Of a stretch of 64,000 nt of DNA, positions 38,312 through 46,516 are shown piece by piece. Position 1 is the stretch's first letter; each line of letters opens with the position of its first letter. The stretch is from Candidatus Sumerlaeaceae bacterium (GTDB lineage: Bacteria > Sumerlaeota > Sumerlaeia > Sumerlaeales > Sumerlaeaceae), in NCBI GenBank assembly GCA_019695055.1, contig JAIBAT010000135.1:1-64000 (forward strand). Reading direction: 5' to 3'. The notes beneath the pieces were generated by a model. That model was not told where the DNA came from and ran no database searches. It was given only the letters and a program-made list of their open reading frames with translations. A program made the position numbers and the translations under genes.

Positions 38312-39956
38312 TGGCTTTGGACGGCACCACGCCTTTGGCCCCATGGTCAACTGCCGTTGATGACGCAGTGTTGGCCCCTGTCCACCCCGGACCGTGGAGG
38401 ATTTGGCCGGGGCGCTTGCCGGTTAGCTTGCCGTCGTCGATAACGAGGTCCCCATTGACCATCACGTAATCGAATCCGCGGGAAAAGGCGTGGGGTTTCT
38501 CAAAAGTGGAGTCATCCTGAACCTTCGCCAGATCAAACACAACGAGGTCGGCTGCGGCACCCGGGCGCAGAACGCCGCGATCGAAGAAACGAAATCGCTG
38601 GGCTGGTAGGGATGACATTTTGCGAATGGCATCCTCAAGGCGAAGCAAGCCCGTGTCGCGCACATAGCGCGCCAGCACTCGTGCATTATTGCCGTATCCT
38701 CGGGGGTGGGGAACTCCCTGGCCCATCTCGCGTATACCGGAATCACTGGCAAACATGGTCCATGGGTACGCAGCAATATTGCGAACATCGCCCTCGTCCA
38801 TGGAGTGGAAAACCATGCTGGCTCCGCCGCTGGTTACGATATCTGCCACAGTTTCAGCCTGGGCTTCCCATGTGTCGCTGTTACGCCACTTCTTCGCGAT
38901 TTCGACAATGTTCATTCCGTTGATCGATTTGTCGGCCTTGAAATTCGAAACGAAAGCGTACGCGAGGCTGGGGCGCCCGCCCTCATCACGGCGGGATTTG
39001 ATGATGGATTCTACAATCTTTGCCCGCTGCTGGGGATCCTTGACCCGATTTTGAACGTCGGTCGTGGTTCCCTCCACAGCCCAGTCGGGAAGCATCGTGT
39101 TAATGCCCGTGGAGGACGCCGTATAGACATACTGGTCCACCGTCACGTCCTGCCCGGCTTTGCGTGCCTCTTCCACCATCTGCAGGGTCATGGTGGAGAG
39201 CCCAAATCGTTTTGGGGAGGTTATCTTAAAATGGGAGATTTCCACCGGCATATGATTCGTGCGCCCTATTTCGAGGGCTTCATTGATGGCCTTTTCTATT
39301 TCTCCCCCTTCACTGCGCATGTGTGTCGCGTAGAGGCCCCCATATTTGGCAACCTCGCCAGCAAGAGCCACCAACTCATAGGTCTTGGTGTAGGTGCCGG
39401 GGGTGTAAATAAGACCGGTGGACATCCCAACCGCCCCGTCGCGCATGGCCTGGGCTACGATTTCCTTCATCGCCTCAATTTCAGTAGTGACGGGGTCACG
39501 ATTGCGGTTTCCCATGACTTCGCGCCGGACAGTCCCCTGCCCCACCAGCGAGGCCATATTGATGCCAATGCCAAGCTGGGTGTGGGAGGTAAATGCTTTC
39601 GCAAGATCTGCGTAGGAACTGCCGCAGTTCCCCGTCACGACCGTCGTGACACCCATGCGGACAAAACTTTCCGCCTCGGGGTTCTTAGCGAAGTCGCCTT
39701 CACAGTGCGTATGAACATCAATAAATCCTGGGGTGACATAGCGCTCGGCGGCATCTATCACAATTGGAGCCGTCGTGCCTGGGCTCAAATTCCCGATCTC
39801 GGCAATCCGCTTGTCCCGAATGGCGATCTCCCCACGATACCAGGGGTTCCCTGCCCCATCAATAATGCGGGCATTCTTAATGATGATATCGGCGTCCTTG
39901 GCTTCCAAATTGGACGCTAGGGAAAGCAGAAGTAAAAGACGGGCGAAGCGGGTCAT
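38109..39956 (-). CDS. Exported D-aminoacylase/N-acyl-D-amino-acid deacylase with overprinted C-terminal tail
   Basis: The 615-residue frame has a signal peptide (about 1-19, ending NLEA) and a full amidohydrolase domain: DIIIKNARIIDGAG, metal site GFIDVHTHCEGDF, TGNCGSS, MSTGLIYTPGTY, THMRSEGGEIEKAINEALEIG, VEISHFK and the last Asp in MFASDSGI. Similar enzymes end shortly after LVIDDGKLTGKRPGQILHGPG. Here the frame runs on for about 90 more residues, rich in Gly, Arg and Thr, and these overlap the 5' end of the next gene by about 200 bases. It cleaves N-acyl-D-amino acids or D-amino-acyl peptides, probably from wall debris, in the periplasm. The extension is likely not functional. Confidence 0.9.
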   Translation of the reverse strand: MTRFARLLLLLSLASNLEAKDADIIIKNARIIDGAGNPWYRGEIAIRDKRIAEIGNLSPGTTAPIVIDAAERYVTPGFIDVHTHCEGDFAKNPEAESFVRMGVTTVVTGNCGSSYADLAKAFTSHTQLGIGINMASLVGQGTVRREVMGNRNRDPVTTEIEAMKEIVAQAMRDGAVGMSTGLIYTPGTYTKTYELVALAGEVAKYGGLYATHMRSEGGEIEKAINEALEIGRTNHMPVEISHFKITSPKRFGLSTMTLQMVEEARKAGQDVTVDQYVYTASSTGINTMLPDWAVEGTTTDVQNRVKDPQQRAKIVESIIKSRRDEGGRPSLAYAFVSNFKADKSINGMNIVEIAKKWRNSDTWEAQAETVADIVTSGGASMVFHSMDEGDVRNIAAYPWTMFASDSGIREMGQGVPHPRGYGNNARVLARYVRDTGLLRLEDAIRKMSSLPAQRFRFFDRGVLRPGAAADLVVFDLAKVQDDSTFEKPHAFSRGFDYVMVNGDLVIDDGKLTGKRPGQILHGPGWTGANTASSTAVDHGAKGVVPSKANERTGTKSGRKRVSTTRGTGDGGRGSGGDRVGADRRDGRQPRRSPDAAKGPYPTWDAPEENRYLRPF

Positions 39957-40097
39957 GTTTGGCGGAATCTTTCCGGGAATTTGGTTTGGTTAGCAAAGAT
40001 GGGGCACAAACCGATTGCAAGAGGCGACTGTCGAGGGCGAACCCGTTACTCTTTCCTTGCGAATGCACGGCGGGGGTCCTGTTTAGACTGACACTCG

Positions 40098-41840
40098 ATG
40101 AACATTCTCGGCATATCGGCCTTCTACCACGACTCGGCGGCTGCGCTGGTGAGCGATGGCCAACTCATTGCTGCGGCGCAGGAGGAACGTTTCTCACGCC
40201 GCAAACACGATGACCGCTTTCCGCGGCTTGCCGTGGCCTATTGCCTCAAGCAGGCGGGAATAACCATCGCCGACGTGGACCATGTGGTGTTCTACGACAA
40301 GCCATTCACCAAATTTGAGCGCCTGCTGTTCACCTATTTGCAGGAGTTCCCCCGCGGTTTTCGCTCTTTCCTGTGGGCCATGCCAATCTGGATGAAGGAC
40401 AAGCTCTGGATCAAATCGCTCATACGGCACGACCTTCAATATAAGGGGAACATCCTGTTTTGCGACCATCACGTCTCCCATGCCGCCAGTGCGTTCCTGG
40501 TTTCGCCGTTCCAGGAAGCAGCGCTGATTACGGTGGACGGTGTCGGCGAATGGAGCACATCGACCTGGGGCGTTGGCCGTGGCTCGAAAATTGAGTTGAT
40601 GCATGAAACGCGCTTTCCCCATTCACTGGGATTGCTTTACAGTGCATACACTTATTATCTGGGATTCAAGGTCAACAGCGCGGAATACAAGGTCATGGGG
40701 CTGGCGCCTTATGGGCAGCCAACCTATTATGACAAGGTCCGCCAGACGGTGGACTGGAAACCGGATGGCAGCTTCCGGCTGAACACAGAATATTTCGATT
40801 ACATGTCGGGCCTGCGGATGACCAACGAGAAGTTCGACGCCCTTTTTGGAGGCCCGCCGCGCAAGGGGGAAACCTGGCTGACCCAGCGGGAGTTCGATAT
40901 CGCAGCAAGCATCCAGAAGGTTACCGACGAAATCATGGTCGCCATGGCCACCCATGTGCGCAAACAAACGGGCATGAAGCACCTTTGCATGGCCGGAGGG
41001 GTGGCGTTAAACTGCGTGGCCAATGCGCGGGTGCTAAAGCAGGCCGGATTCGAGGAAATCTGGATCCAGCCCGCCGCGGGCGATGCGGGCGGGGCGCTTG
41101 GGGCGGCATTCTACGCGTACAACACCATACTCGGCAATCCCAGGGAGTTTGAGATGAAGCACGCCTATTGGGGGCCGGAGTTCACAGACGCGGAAAGCCG
41201 CAGCTATCTGGATTCCATCGGCGCAAAGTACCGCGAGCTCAAGCCCGACGAACTCACCCGGGAGGTTGCCAGTGCTATAGCGGCGGATAATGTGGTGGGG
41301 TGGTGCCAGGGACGCATGGAGTTCGGCCCGCGTGCCCTTGGTTCTCGCAGCATTCTTGCTGACGCGCGGGACCCGGACATGAAGGACAAGCTAAATCAGA
41401 AGATCAAATTCCGCGAAGGCTTCCGTCCCTTTGCGCCAAGTGTCCTCCTGGAAAGGACGCCCGAGTTTTTCGACCTCGAAACGCCCCACCAAAGCCCCTT
41501 CATGCTGCTCGTGGCGGACGTGCGTCCGGACAAGCGCGTCATCCCATCGGTAACCCACGTGGACGGCAGCGCACGCCTGCAGACCGTGGCCAAGGCCACG
41601 AATCCAGCCTACCACGCGCTGATTGAGGAGTTCGGCCGGCAAACCGGGGTGCCTGTCATTATCAACACCAGTTTCAATGTTCGCGGTGAGCCCATTGTGT
41701 GTACGCCAGCGGACGCCTATCGCTGCTTTATGCGCACGAACATGGACTTCCTCGTTGTGGGGAATCTGCTGATGGACAAGAAGGAACAGCCACCCTGGAA
41801 GGAAGAGGGCGACTGGCGTAAGGAATTCGCGCTGGATTAG
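40098..41840 (+). CDS. Carbamoyltransferase, NodU/CmcH family
   Basis: 580 residues. The N-terminal Kae1-like domain starts NILGISAFYHDSAAALVSDG, then QEERFSRRKHDDRFP. The metal site is DHHVSHAASAF and LITVDGVGEW. LCMAGGVALNCVAN and PAAGDAGGALGAA are the ATP and substrate strands. The C-terminal YrdC-like-associated domain has RMEFGPRALGSRSILADAR and VIINTSFNVRGEPIVCTPADA. These enzymes use carbamoyl phosphate and ATP to carbamoylate a hydroxyl, for example in nodulation factors, antibiotics or surface sugars. With GT-C genes next door, a glycan O-carbamoyl group is the most likely product. The start is ATG 40098. Confidence 0.93.
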   Translation: MNILGISAFYHDSAAALVSDGQLIAAAQEERFSRRKHDDRFPRLAVAYCLKQAGITIADVDHVVFYDKPFTKFERLLFTYLQEFPRGFRSFLWAMPIWMKDKLWIKSLIRHDLQYKGNILFCDHHVSHAASAFLVSPFQEAALITVDGVGEWSTSTWGVGRGSKIELMHETRFPHSLGLLYSAYTYYLGFKVNSAEYKVMGLAPYGQPTYYDKVRQTVDWKPDGSFRLNTEYFDYMSGLRMTNEKFDALFGGPPRKGETWLTQREFDIAASIQKVTDEIMVAMATHVRKQTGMKHLCMAGGVALNCVANARVLKQAGFEEIWIQPAAGDAGGALGAAFYAYNTILGNPREFEMKHAYWGPEFTDAESRSYLDSIGAKYRELKPDELTREVASAIAADNVVGWCQGRMEFGPRALGSRSILADARDPDMKDKLNQKIKFREGFRPFAPSVLLERTPEFFDLETPHQSPFMLLVADVRPDKRVIPSVTHVDGSARLQTVAKATNPAYHALIEEFGRQTGVPVIINTSFNVRGEPIVCTPADAYRCFMRTNMDFLVVGNLLMDKKEQPPWKEEGDWRKEFALD

Positions 41841-41890
41841 CGGGACTAGGATTCAGGTTTTGATTCGCGGAATACTCGAAAAAAGAAAGA

Positions 41891-41916
41891 AGGGCGGTCC
41901 AATGATGGACCGCCCT
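41891..41916 (-). terminator. Bidirectional intrinsic terminator between carbamoyltransferase and Kelch gene
   Basis: AGGGCGGTCCA (41891-41901) and TGGACCGCCCT (41906-41916) form a perfect 11-bp stem with a 4-base loop ATGA. On the minus strand the run CTTTCTTTTTTC follows, so it ends the Kelch gene; on the plus strand CTTGCTTT follows, so it may also end the carbamoyltransferase transcript. Confidence 0.9.
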
Positions 41917-41955
41917 CTTGCTTTACTCAGACTATTTTGAACTGGAGAACGGCGC

Positions 41956-43122
41956 TTACTCGTAAAGCGACCATTCCTTTTCCGCTGCCAGCGGAATCGG
42001 ATCGCGGGGGAACAGAGGGGAGGAAATGAAAACCTGATTCTGGGGCGTGGTGCCGGTAGCCGGTGTCCGCGGAGCCAAGACATAGATGCTGCGACTGTCT
42101 GGGCTATACAGCGCCTCCTGGTAGTGAGTTGCACTCGGTAGTTGGGCATCCACTATGGTCCATGGGCCCAAAGTTCCGGTGCTTGTGTTAAACGTTGATC
42201 TGTAAACTACATTTTGGGCAGCGCCACCGTTTGTGCGGCCGGCAATGCAGAAAACCGTATCGTTTACTGCAACCAGCTCGGCTCCGTAGAGATTAATTGG
42301 AAGCGGCGCAGTGGTTTGTTCCGTCCATGATGTAATTGCCCCGGTAGCCGGATTCGTCGAAGCCACATATACCTTGTTGATTGCGTCCGCATTGAGTTGC
42401 GATGAGTTGGGAATCCCTACACCGGAAATAACGTAATTTCCCACTGAGCAGGCGGAAGGAAACCACCAGCCAGTTAGCCCTGTAGCATCCGGATCAGGAA
42501 CCGGCAGGGTGGTTGAGAATGCACCAAGGTCGCCGTTAGGTTGGATTTTGGCCACCACGCATGTGTCATAGGTAACTGGTGTGCCTGATTGGCTATCGCC
42601 AGCCCAAGCGTAAAAGTAACCTGCGGATGTAATCGCAGCGCCACCAAGTTCGGGATCATATGGTGAGGGAAAGAGGGAGGTTGTTATGGTATCGATTACG
42701 CCCGTGCCGTTATTGATTTTCACAATAGTTGTCACGTTTCGATTGGGTCCACCAGTATTCCAACCGCCGCCTGCAATATACACAACACTATTTGTGGTAA
42801 CCGTTTGCGCATTGATGTAGGCATAACGCTGGGTTCCGTTGGCGGGAAGATCTGTCAAGGCATCAGATTGGTAAATCTGGCCATTGTACTTATTGACCCG
42901 CAAACGCCAGCTCTTACGAGTATCCCCATCCGTGGCATTGTTTCCGCCGAAAACATATATGCTGTCGCCACTATAGACTGCCCCATGCATCTGGGCGGCA
43001 AATCCCGTCGGATATATCGCTGTCTGGGTTGTCCAGCTTGTTATCAGTGCTGGTGTTTGCGCGGACGCCAAGGCGGCGGACAGCGCAACGCCTGCGAGCA
43101 AAAGACCAATTCTTAGCCGCAT
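41956..43122 (-). CDS. Secreted Kelch-like beta-propeller protein
   Basis: 388 residues. A signal peptide of about 21 residues ends ALASA before QTPALITSW. The rest is repeated beta-strand sequence with Kelch-like motifs (DSIYVFGGNN, SVVYIAGGGWNTGG, DTVFCIAGRTNGG, RSIYVLAP) spaced by about 50 residues, and is rich in Thr, Asn, Ser and Gly. It should be a periplasmic or extracellular propeller that binds a glycan or protein. AAAGGGG stands 9 bases before the start ATG 43122. TAATAT and TATAAA overlap near 43128-43143 as a possible -10 region. The gene looks less GC-rich than its flanks. It is monocistronic, with a terminator right behind. Confidence 0.8.
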   Translation of the reverse strand: MRLRIGLLLAGVALSAALASAQTPALITSWTTQTAIYPTGFAAQMHGAVYSGDSIYVFGGNNATDGDTRKSWRLRVNKYNGQIYQSDALTDLPANGTQRYAYINAQTVTTNSVVYIAGGGWNTGGPNRNVTTIVKINNGTGVIDTITTSLFPSPYDPELGGAAITSAGYFYAWAGDSQSGTPVTYDTCVVAKIQPNGDLGAFSTTLPVPDPDATGLTGWWFPSACSVGNYVISGVGIPNSSQLNADAINKVYVASTNPATGAITSWTEQTTAPLPINLYGAELVAVNDTVFCIAGRTNGGAAQNVVYRSTFNTSTGTLGPWTIVDAQLPSATHYQEALYSPDSRSIYVLAPRTPATGTTPQNQVFISSPLFPRDPIPLAAEKEWSLYE

Positions 43123-43264
43123 TGTTTGTGCCCCTTTATATTAAAGTTGTGATACTAAATCCACAGATGAAAACGCTTCCTCGGGAAGGCGGTTGTCAAC
43201 GATTTCCGACAGGGATTTGGCGTAATTGTTCCGCCCCTCGGGGATGACCGGAACAAAAAGAAAA

Positions 43265-43283
43265 GGCAGGCGTTGCGCCTGCC
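43265..43283 (-). terminator. Intrinsic terminator for the tRNA-Ala transcript
   Basis: GGCAGGCG (43265-43272) and CGCCTGCC (43276-43283) form an 8-bp stem with a 3-base loop. On the minus strand it is followed by TTTTCTTTTTG. It lies 165 bases downstream of tRNA-Ala, and nothing else is transcribed into it from that side. Confidence 0.8.
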
Positions 43284-43447
43284 CAATTCGGGGTGGCAGC
43301 CAGAACCGTTTCCGAGGCTCTTGGCGCGCCTTTTTGCTGTGGTTATCGTGACATAAAGCAAGGCGTATGCCACCCCCAAAACGACGGGAAACGCAGCAAT
43401 CTGCGCTTCGTAATGGGCCACAATTAGGTCACTGAATCGGGGAAAAG

Positions 43448-43523
43448 TGGTGGAGGTAAGGGGATTCGAACCCCTGACCTATACGTTGCGAACGTATCGC
43501 TCTCCCAACTGAGCTATACCCCC
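43448..43523 (-). tRNA. tRNA-Ala (anticodon CGC)
   Basis: Read on the minus strand, the 76-base gene folds as a standard cloverleaf. The acceptor stem is GGGGGTA with TACCTCC, including the G3-U70 wobble pair that marks alanine tRNAs. The D arm is GCTC/GAGC. The anticodon arm is ATACG-TTCGCAA-CGTAT, with anticodon CGC for codon GCG. The T arm is AGGGG-TTCGAAT-CCCCT. The 3' CCA is encoded. It lies 76 bases downstream of the radical SAM gene on the same strand and has its own terminator at 43265-43283. Confidence 0.97.
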
Positions 43524-43599
43524 ACACAGGTTTGAGGCTCTCTGCTATACTGGGCCGCGAAACCCCTATTCAGCCAGCCCGCAGCCGCGGCTCAGTGGC

Positions 43600-44856
43600 T
43601 TAAACTTCAAGGGTTCCATTGTGGTCGAGGTCTACCCGGCAATGTTTGCCCTGACAGGATTTGGGGATGTGGTTTCGGAGAAAATCCTCACGCATTGTAA
43701 TGGCATGCTCGCCGTTCCACATGTCTTCAAAGCTGTAATTATTGAGGTTACCAAAGCTGTTGGAGGCCCAGCAGCACGGACGCACGTCACCGTCGGTGTC
43801 GATGAGCATGAAGTACCAGGGGTAATGGCATTTCTCGGTCAGGTGGGCGCCGTGGGTGGAAAGGGACTGCAAATCGCCCTCGGGGGAGCCGTGGACGCAG
43901 TCGGGTTCGGCTCCGTTCCAAAAGTTGTCGGCCTCCCCTTCCCCGAAAGCCGACAGCTTCTTCCTTTCGGGCAGGGAAAGCGCCTGGGTCAGCAGGTTTC
44001 GCATGGCGAGGTGGATACGCACGTCCACTGGCTTGCCTTCGGCCCTGCGTAAGGTCTCCAGGACCATGTCGCGAGCCAGCGGGACATGATGCCCCAGAAA
44101 CTCGGCGTCGAGGTCGTGGTTTTCCATTTCCATGAGTTGGACGCTGTAGGTCTGGAACTTGTGTTTCACGGCGAAGTCCACGAGGTCGGGCATCTGGCGC
44201 ACGTTGCGCTCCATGAAGGTCGAGGCGAGCGTCATTGTGGGACGCGGCGAATTAAGGCGGTCCTTCCAACGGTTGATGCGCTCCAGCGCCGCCTCGACCT
44301 TGTCGAGTTGTCCGAGAACACGCATGGATGCGTAAATCTCAGGGTCGGAGGAGTCGATGCTTACAAACAGATGATTGACGCCCCCCTCGACGATCATTCG
44401 CGCGCGGTCGTCGTTGATAAGGTTGGCATTGGTGGTCATCGCGAGGTTGCGACTGCCAATTTCGCGGTGACGCTCCAGTATGCGGCCAAGTTTCGTGTAA
44501 AGTAACGGCTCGCCGAGGGGTGTGAGCGTGATAGTCTCAGGGAACGGCATTAGCTCCATAACGGTTTCAAAAACCCGGGGACTGATCTCGAGTTCGTTCT
44601 TCGGCAACTGCTTGAGGGTATCCTGAGTCTCGTCGAGTGTGAGCCGGCAAAAATTGCACTTCAGATTGCAGGTCCAGTTGGTAGCAACCTGCAGCAGCCG
44701 CGGGTAACTTTCCAACTGTGTCTTCTTATGCCAAAATTCACGCCAATTTAGGTCCGAATTGGCCCATTTCACCCGTTCGCCACTGGCCCTATCGAGACGC
44801 CACCGCAGGTGCTGGCGCTTGCCCCAGCGCGCAGCTTCCCTCAGTACCGATGGCAT
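43600..44856 (-). CDS. Radical SAM/SPASM-like protein
   Basis: 418 residues. The radical SAM cluster motif is CNLKCNFC (CX3CX2C) after VATNWT, followed by the GEPLLY motif in TLTPLGEPLLYTKLG and the TTNANLI strand. The C-terminal part has a SPASM-like cysteine set (CHYPWYFMLIDTDGDVRPCCW, then CQGKHC), which would bind a second iron-sulfur cluster. SPASM enzymes modify peptides or oxidise carbohydrates and alcohols. ATG 44856 gives MPSVLREAARWG; a start at 44907 is possible. It is the last protein gene of the wzm-wzt-GHL10 cluster, 72 bases behind GHL10, so a role in surface-glycan or exported-peptide modification is suggested. Confidence 0.88.
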   Translation of the reverse strand: MPSVLREAARWGKRQHLRWRLDRASGERVKWANSDLNWREFWHKKTQLESYPRLLQVATNWTCNLKCNFCRLTLDETQDTLKQLPKNELEISPRVFETVMELMPFPETITLTPLGEPLLYTKLGRILERHREIGSRNLAMTTNANLINDDRARMIVEGGVNHLFVSIDSSDPEIYASMRVLGQLDKVEAALERINRWKDRLNSPRPTMTLASTFMERNVRQMPDLVDFAVKHKFQTYSVQLMEMENHDLDAEFLGHHVPLARDMVLETLRRAEGKPVDVRIHLAMRNLLTQALSLPERKKLSAFGEGEADNFWNGAEPDCVHGSPEGDLQSLSTHGAHLTEKCHYPWYFMLIDTDGDVRPCCWASNSFGNLNNYSFEDMWNGEHAITMREDFLRNHIPKSCQGKHCRVDLDHNGTLEV

Positions 44857-44928
44857 ATGCTTTTTCCCGGCTTCATGGTGGGTTGAATTGCAAGCCCCTG
44901 CGGGCAAAAATTCAGGCTTACCCGAGTC

Positions 44929-46431
44929 CTATTGGGCTCCACCCGCATTGAGTGCCTGGTAAGACTTCTGACTTTCGTTACCAACACGATCCACTGCGCC
45001 GACGGCCACTGCGCGAACGTCACCGCCGAGCTTTGCTGGGCTGATGCTATAAGTGTTATTCCCGCCGGGCACCACGTCCATCAGCCATGAATTGCCAATC
45101 TGCAGGTAAACTGTCCATAGCCAAGGTGAGCGCCCACCCGCGTCCATACCAATGGCAATATCATTCCCGCTTTTCCCAACTTGTATTCCCGGAGCGGCTG
45201 GCGCCTTGTTGCCAAGCCACGGTGAGGCGGGAACAAGAGCCGGGAGAGCGTAGGGTTTCGTCCGAAGCTGCTCCTCCATGCCACCCTTATTTTGCATAAC
45301 AGTCTTGGCGCTGAAATGGATGTGACCCGTAGCGCCGCGCTGTTTTCGGGTGGCACCGATTTGCGCCACAATTTCACTCGGCTCAAACTTGGAGGTAAAC
45401 AGGCCGGGCCATAGGTGATGATTGCGTGTGTTCTGCTCCACCCACCAATTCAACAGAGATGGGAAACTTTGCTGGGGTGCGGAGATTTTCCAATAGAGTT
45501 GGGGTGACAGATAGTCCACCCACCCCTCCTGTAACCATTTGCGGGAATCGGAAGCCAGTTCTTCATAGGAATTCAGGCCTACAACTCCCTGTGGGTTTCC
45601 AGGTTTCCAGATCCCGAAGGGACTGATGCCAAATTTGACCTGGGGCTTGGCCTGGTGAATCCCCTGGGAAACGAGCTGAACAAAGGAATTGATGCTTTCG
45701 CGACGCCATTCCTTCTTTTCCAATTTGCCGCCCGCCGCCTGGTACTTCTTGTAACTGACATCATCTGGAAACTCGACAATCTGTTTCTTGGAATCCTTCA
45801 CGAGGTAGGGATAGAAATAGTCGTCAAAGTGGATGCCATCCACATCGTAACGCCGCGCCACATCGAGGACCACGCTCGCGGAGTAATCCTGGACGTCTTT
45901 CTCGCCTGGATCCAGCCACAGGTAATCTCCGTAATCGCGCACCAAGTCGGGACGACGCTTGGAGATGTGATTGGAAGCAAGCGGAATACTGGAACCCTTG
46001 ATGGCAGCCCGAAACGGGTTAAACCACGCATGAAGCTCCAGCCCGCGGCGATGGGCTTCCTGTATGGCAAATTCCAATGGATCATAGCCGGGATTTTGAC
46101 CCTGCTCGCCGGAAAGGTACCCGGACCACGGCTCAATTCTCGACGCATAAAGGGCGTCACAAGCCGGGCGGACCTGGAATATGATGGCATTCATCCGCAT
46201 CTGGCGCGCACGGTCCAGAATGCCGATAAGCTCCTGCCTCTGTTGTTCGGCGCTCAATCCGCGCTTGGACGGCCAGTCGAGATTTCCCACCGACGCCACC
46301 CAAAGTCCGCGGAATTCGCGCGGAGCCTCGGGAATGGCAGGAGCTGCTACAATAGACGGGGTTAAGGCTAAGCAGCACAGGCCAAGAACAAGGCCCACAA
46401 CAGGAGCAAGGCGGGTGACGGCGTTCTTCAT
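44929..46431 (-). CDS. Secreted family-10-like glycosylhydrolase (GHL10/DUF187)
   Basis: 500 residues. A signal peptide (about 1-28) ends SIVAA before PAIPEAPREFRG. The GHL10 domain has FRGLWVASVGNLDWPSKRGLS, MNAIIFQVRPACDALYASR, LELHAWFNPFRA and YDVDGIHFDDYFYPY, then the VKFGISPFGIW strand and VDYLSPQLYWKI. This is the classical FenI/YngK-like form. The C-terminal 100 residues resemble an FN3-like module. It lies 85 bases behind wzt on the same strand, probably in one transcript, and would process the exported polysaccharide or wall. Unlike the paralogue at 19957 it lacks golvesin-like modules. Confidence 0.92.
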   Translation of the reverse strand: MKNAVTRLAPVVGLVLGLCCLALTPSIVAAPAIPEAPREFRGLWVASVGNLDWPSKRGLSAEQQRQELIGILDRARQMRMNAIIFQVRPACDALYASRIEPWSGYLSGEQGQNPGYDPLEFAIQEAHRRGLELHAWFNPFRAAIKGSSIPLASNHISKRRPDLVRDYGDYLWLDPGEKDVQDYSASVVLDVARRYDVDGIHFDDYFYPYLVKDSKKQIVEFPDDVSYKKYQAAGGKLEKKEWRRESINSFVQLVSQGIHQAKPQVKFGISPFGIWKPGNPQGVVGLNSYEELASDSRKWLQEGWVDYLSPQLYWKISAPQQSFPSLLNWWVEQNTRNHHLWPGLFTSKFEPSEIVAQIGATRKQRGATGHIHFSAKTVMQNKGGMEEQLRTKPYALPALVPASPWLGNKAPAAPGIQVGKSGNDIAIGMDAGGRSPWLWTVYLQIGNSWLMDVVPGGNNTYSISPAKLGGDVRAVAVGAVDRVGNESQKSYQALNAGGAQ

Positions 46432-46516
46432 CGTGCGTCCAATTGGAGTAATGTGTTGTAAAACCCGAGCCACTGGGACCAATACCGCTGGATTCTGCAA
46501 GACCAATTCACACCTC

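Noticed and set aside
38706-39920. 404-codon open frame on the plus strand
   Set aside because: It is antisense to the D-aminoacylase and has no recognisable domain.
43155-43421. 88-codon frame on the minus strand between tRNA-Ala and the Kelch gene
   Set aside because: It runs through the intrinsic terminator at 43265-43283 and has no ribosome site or family match.
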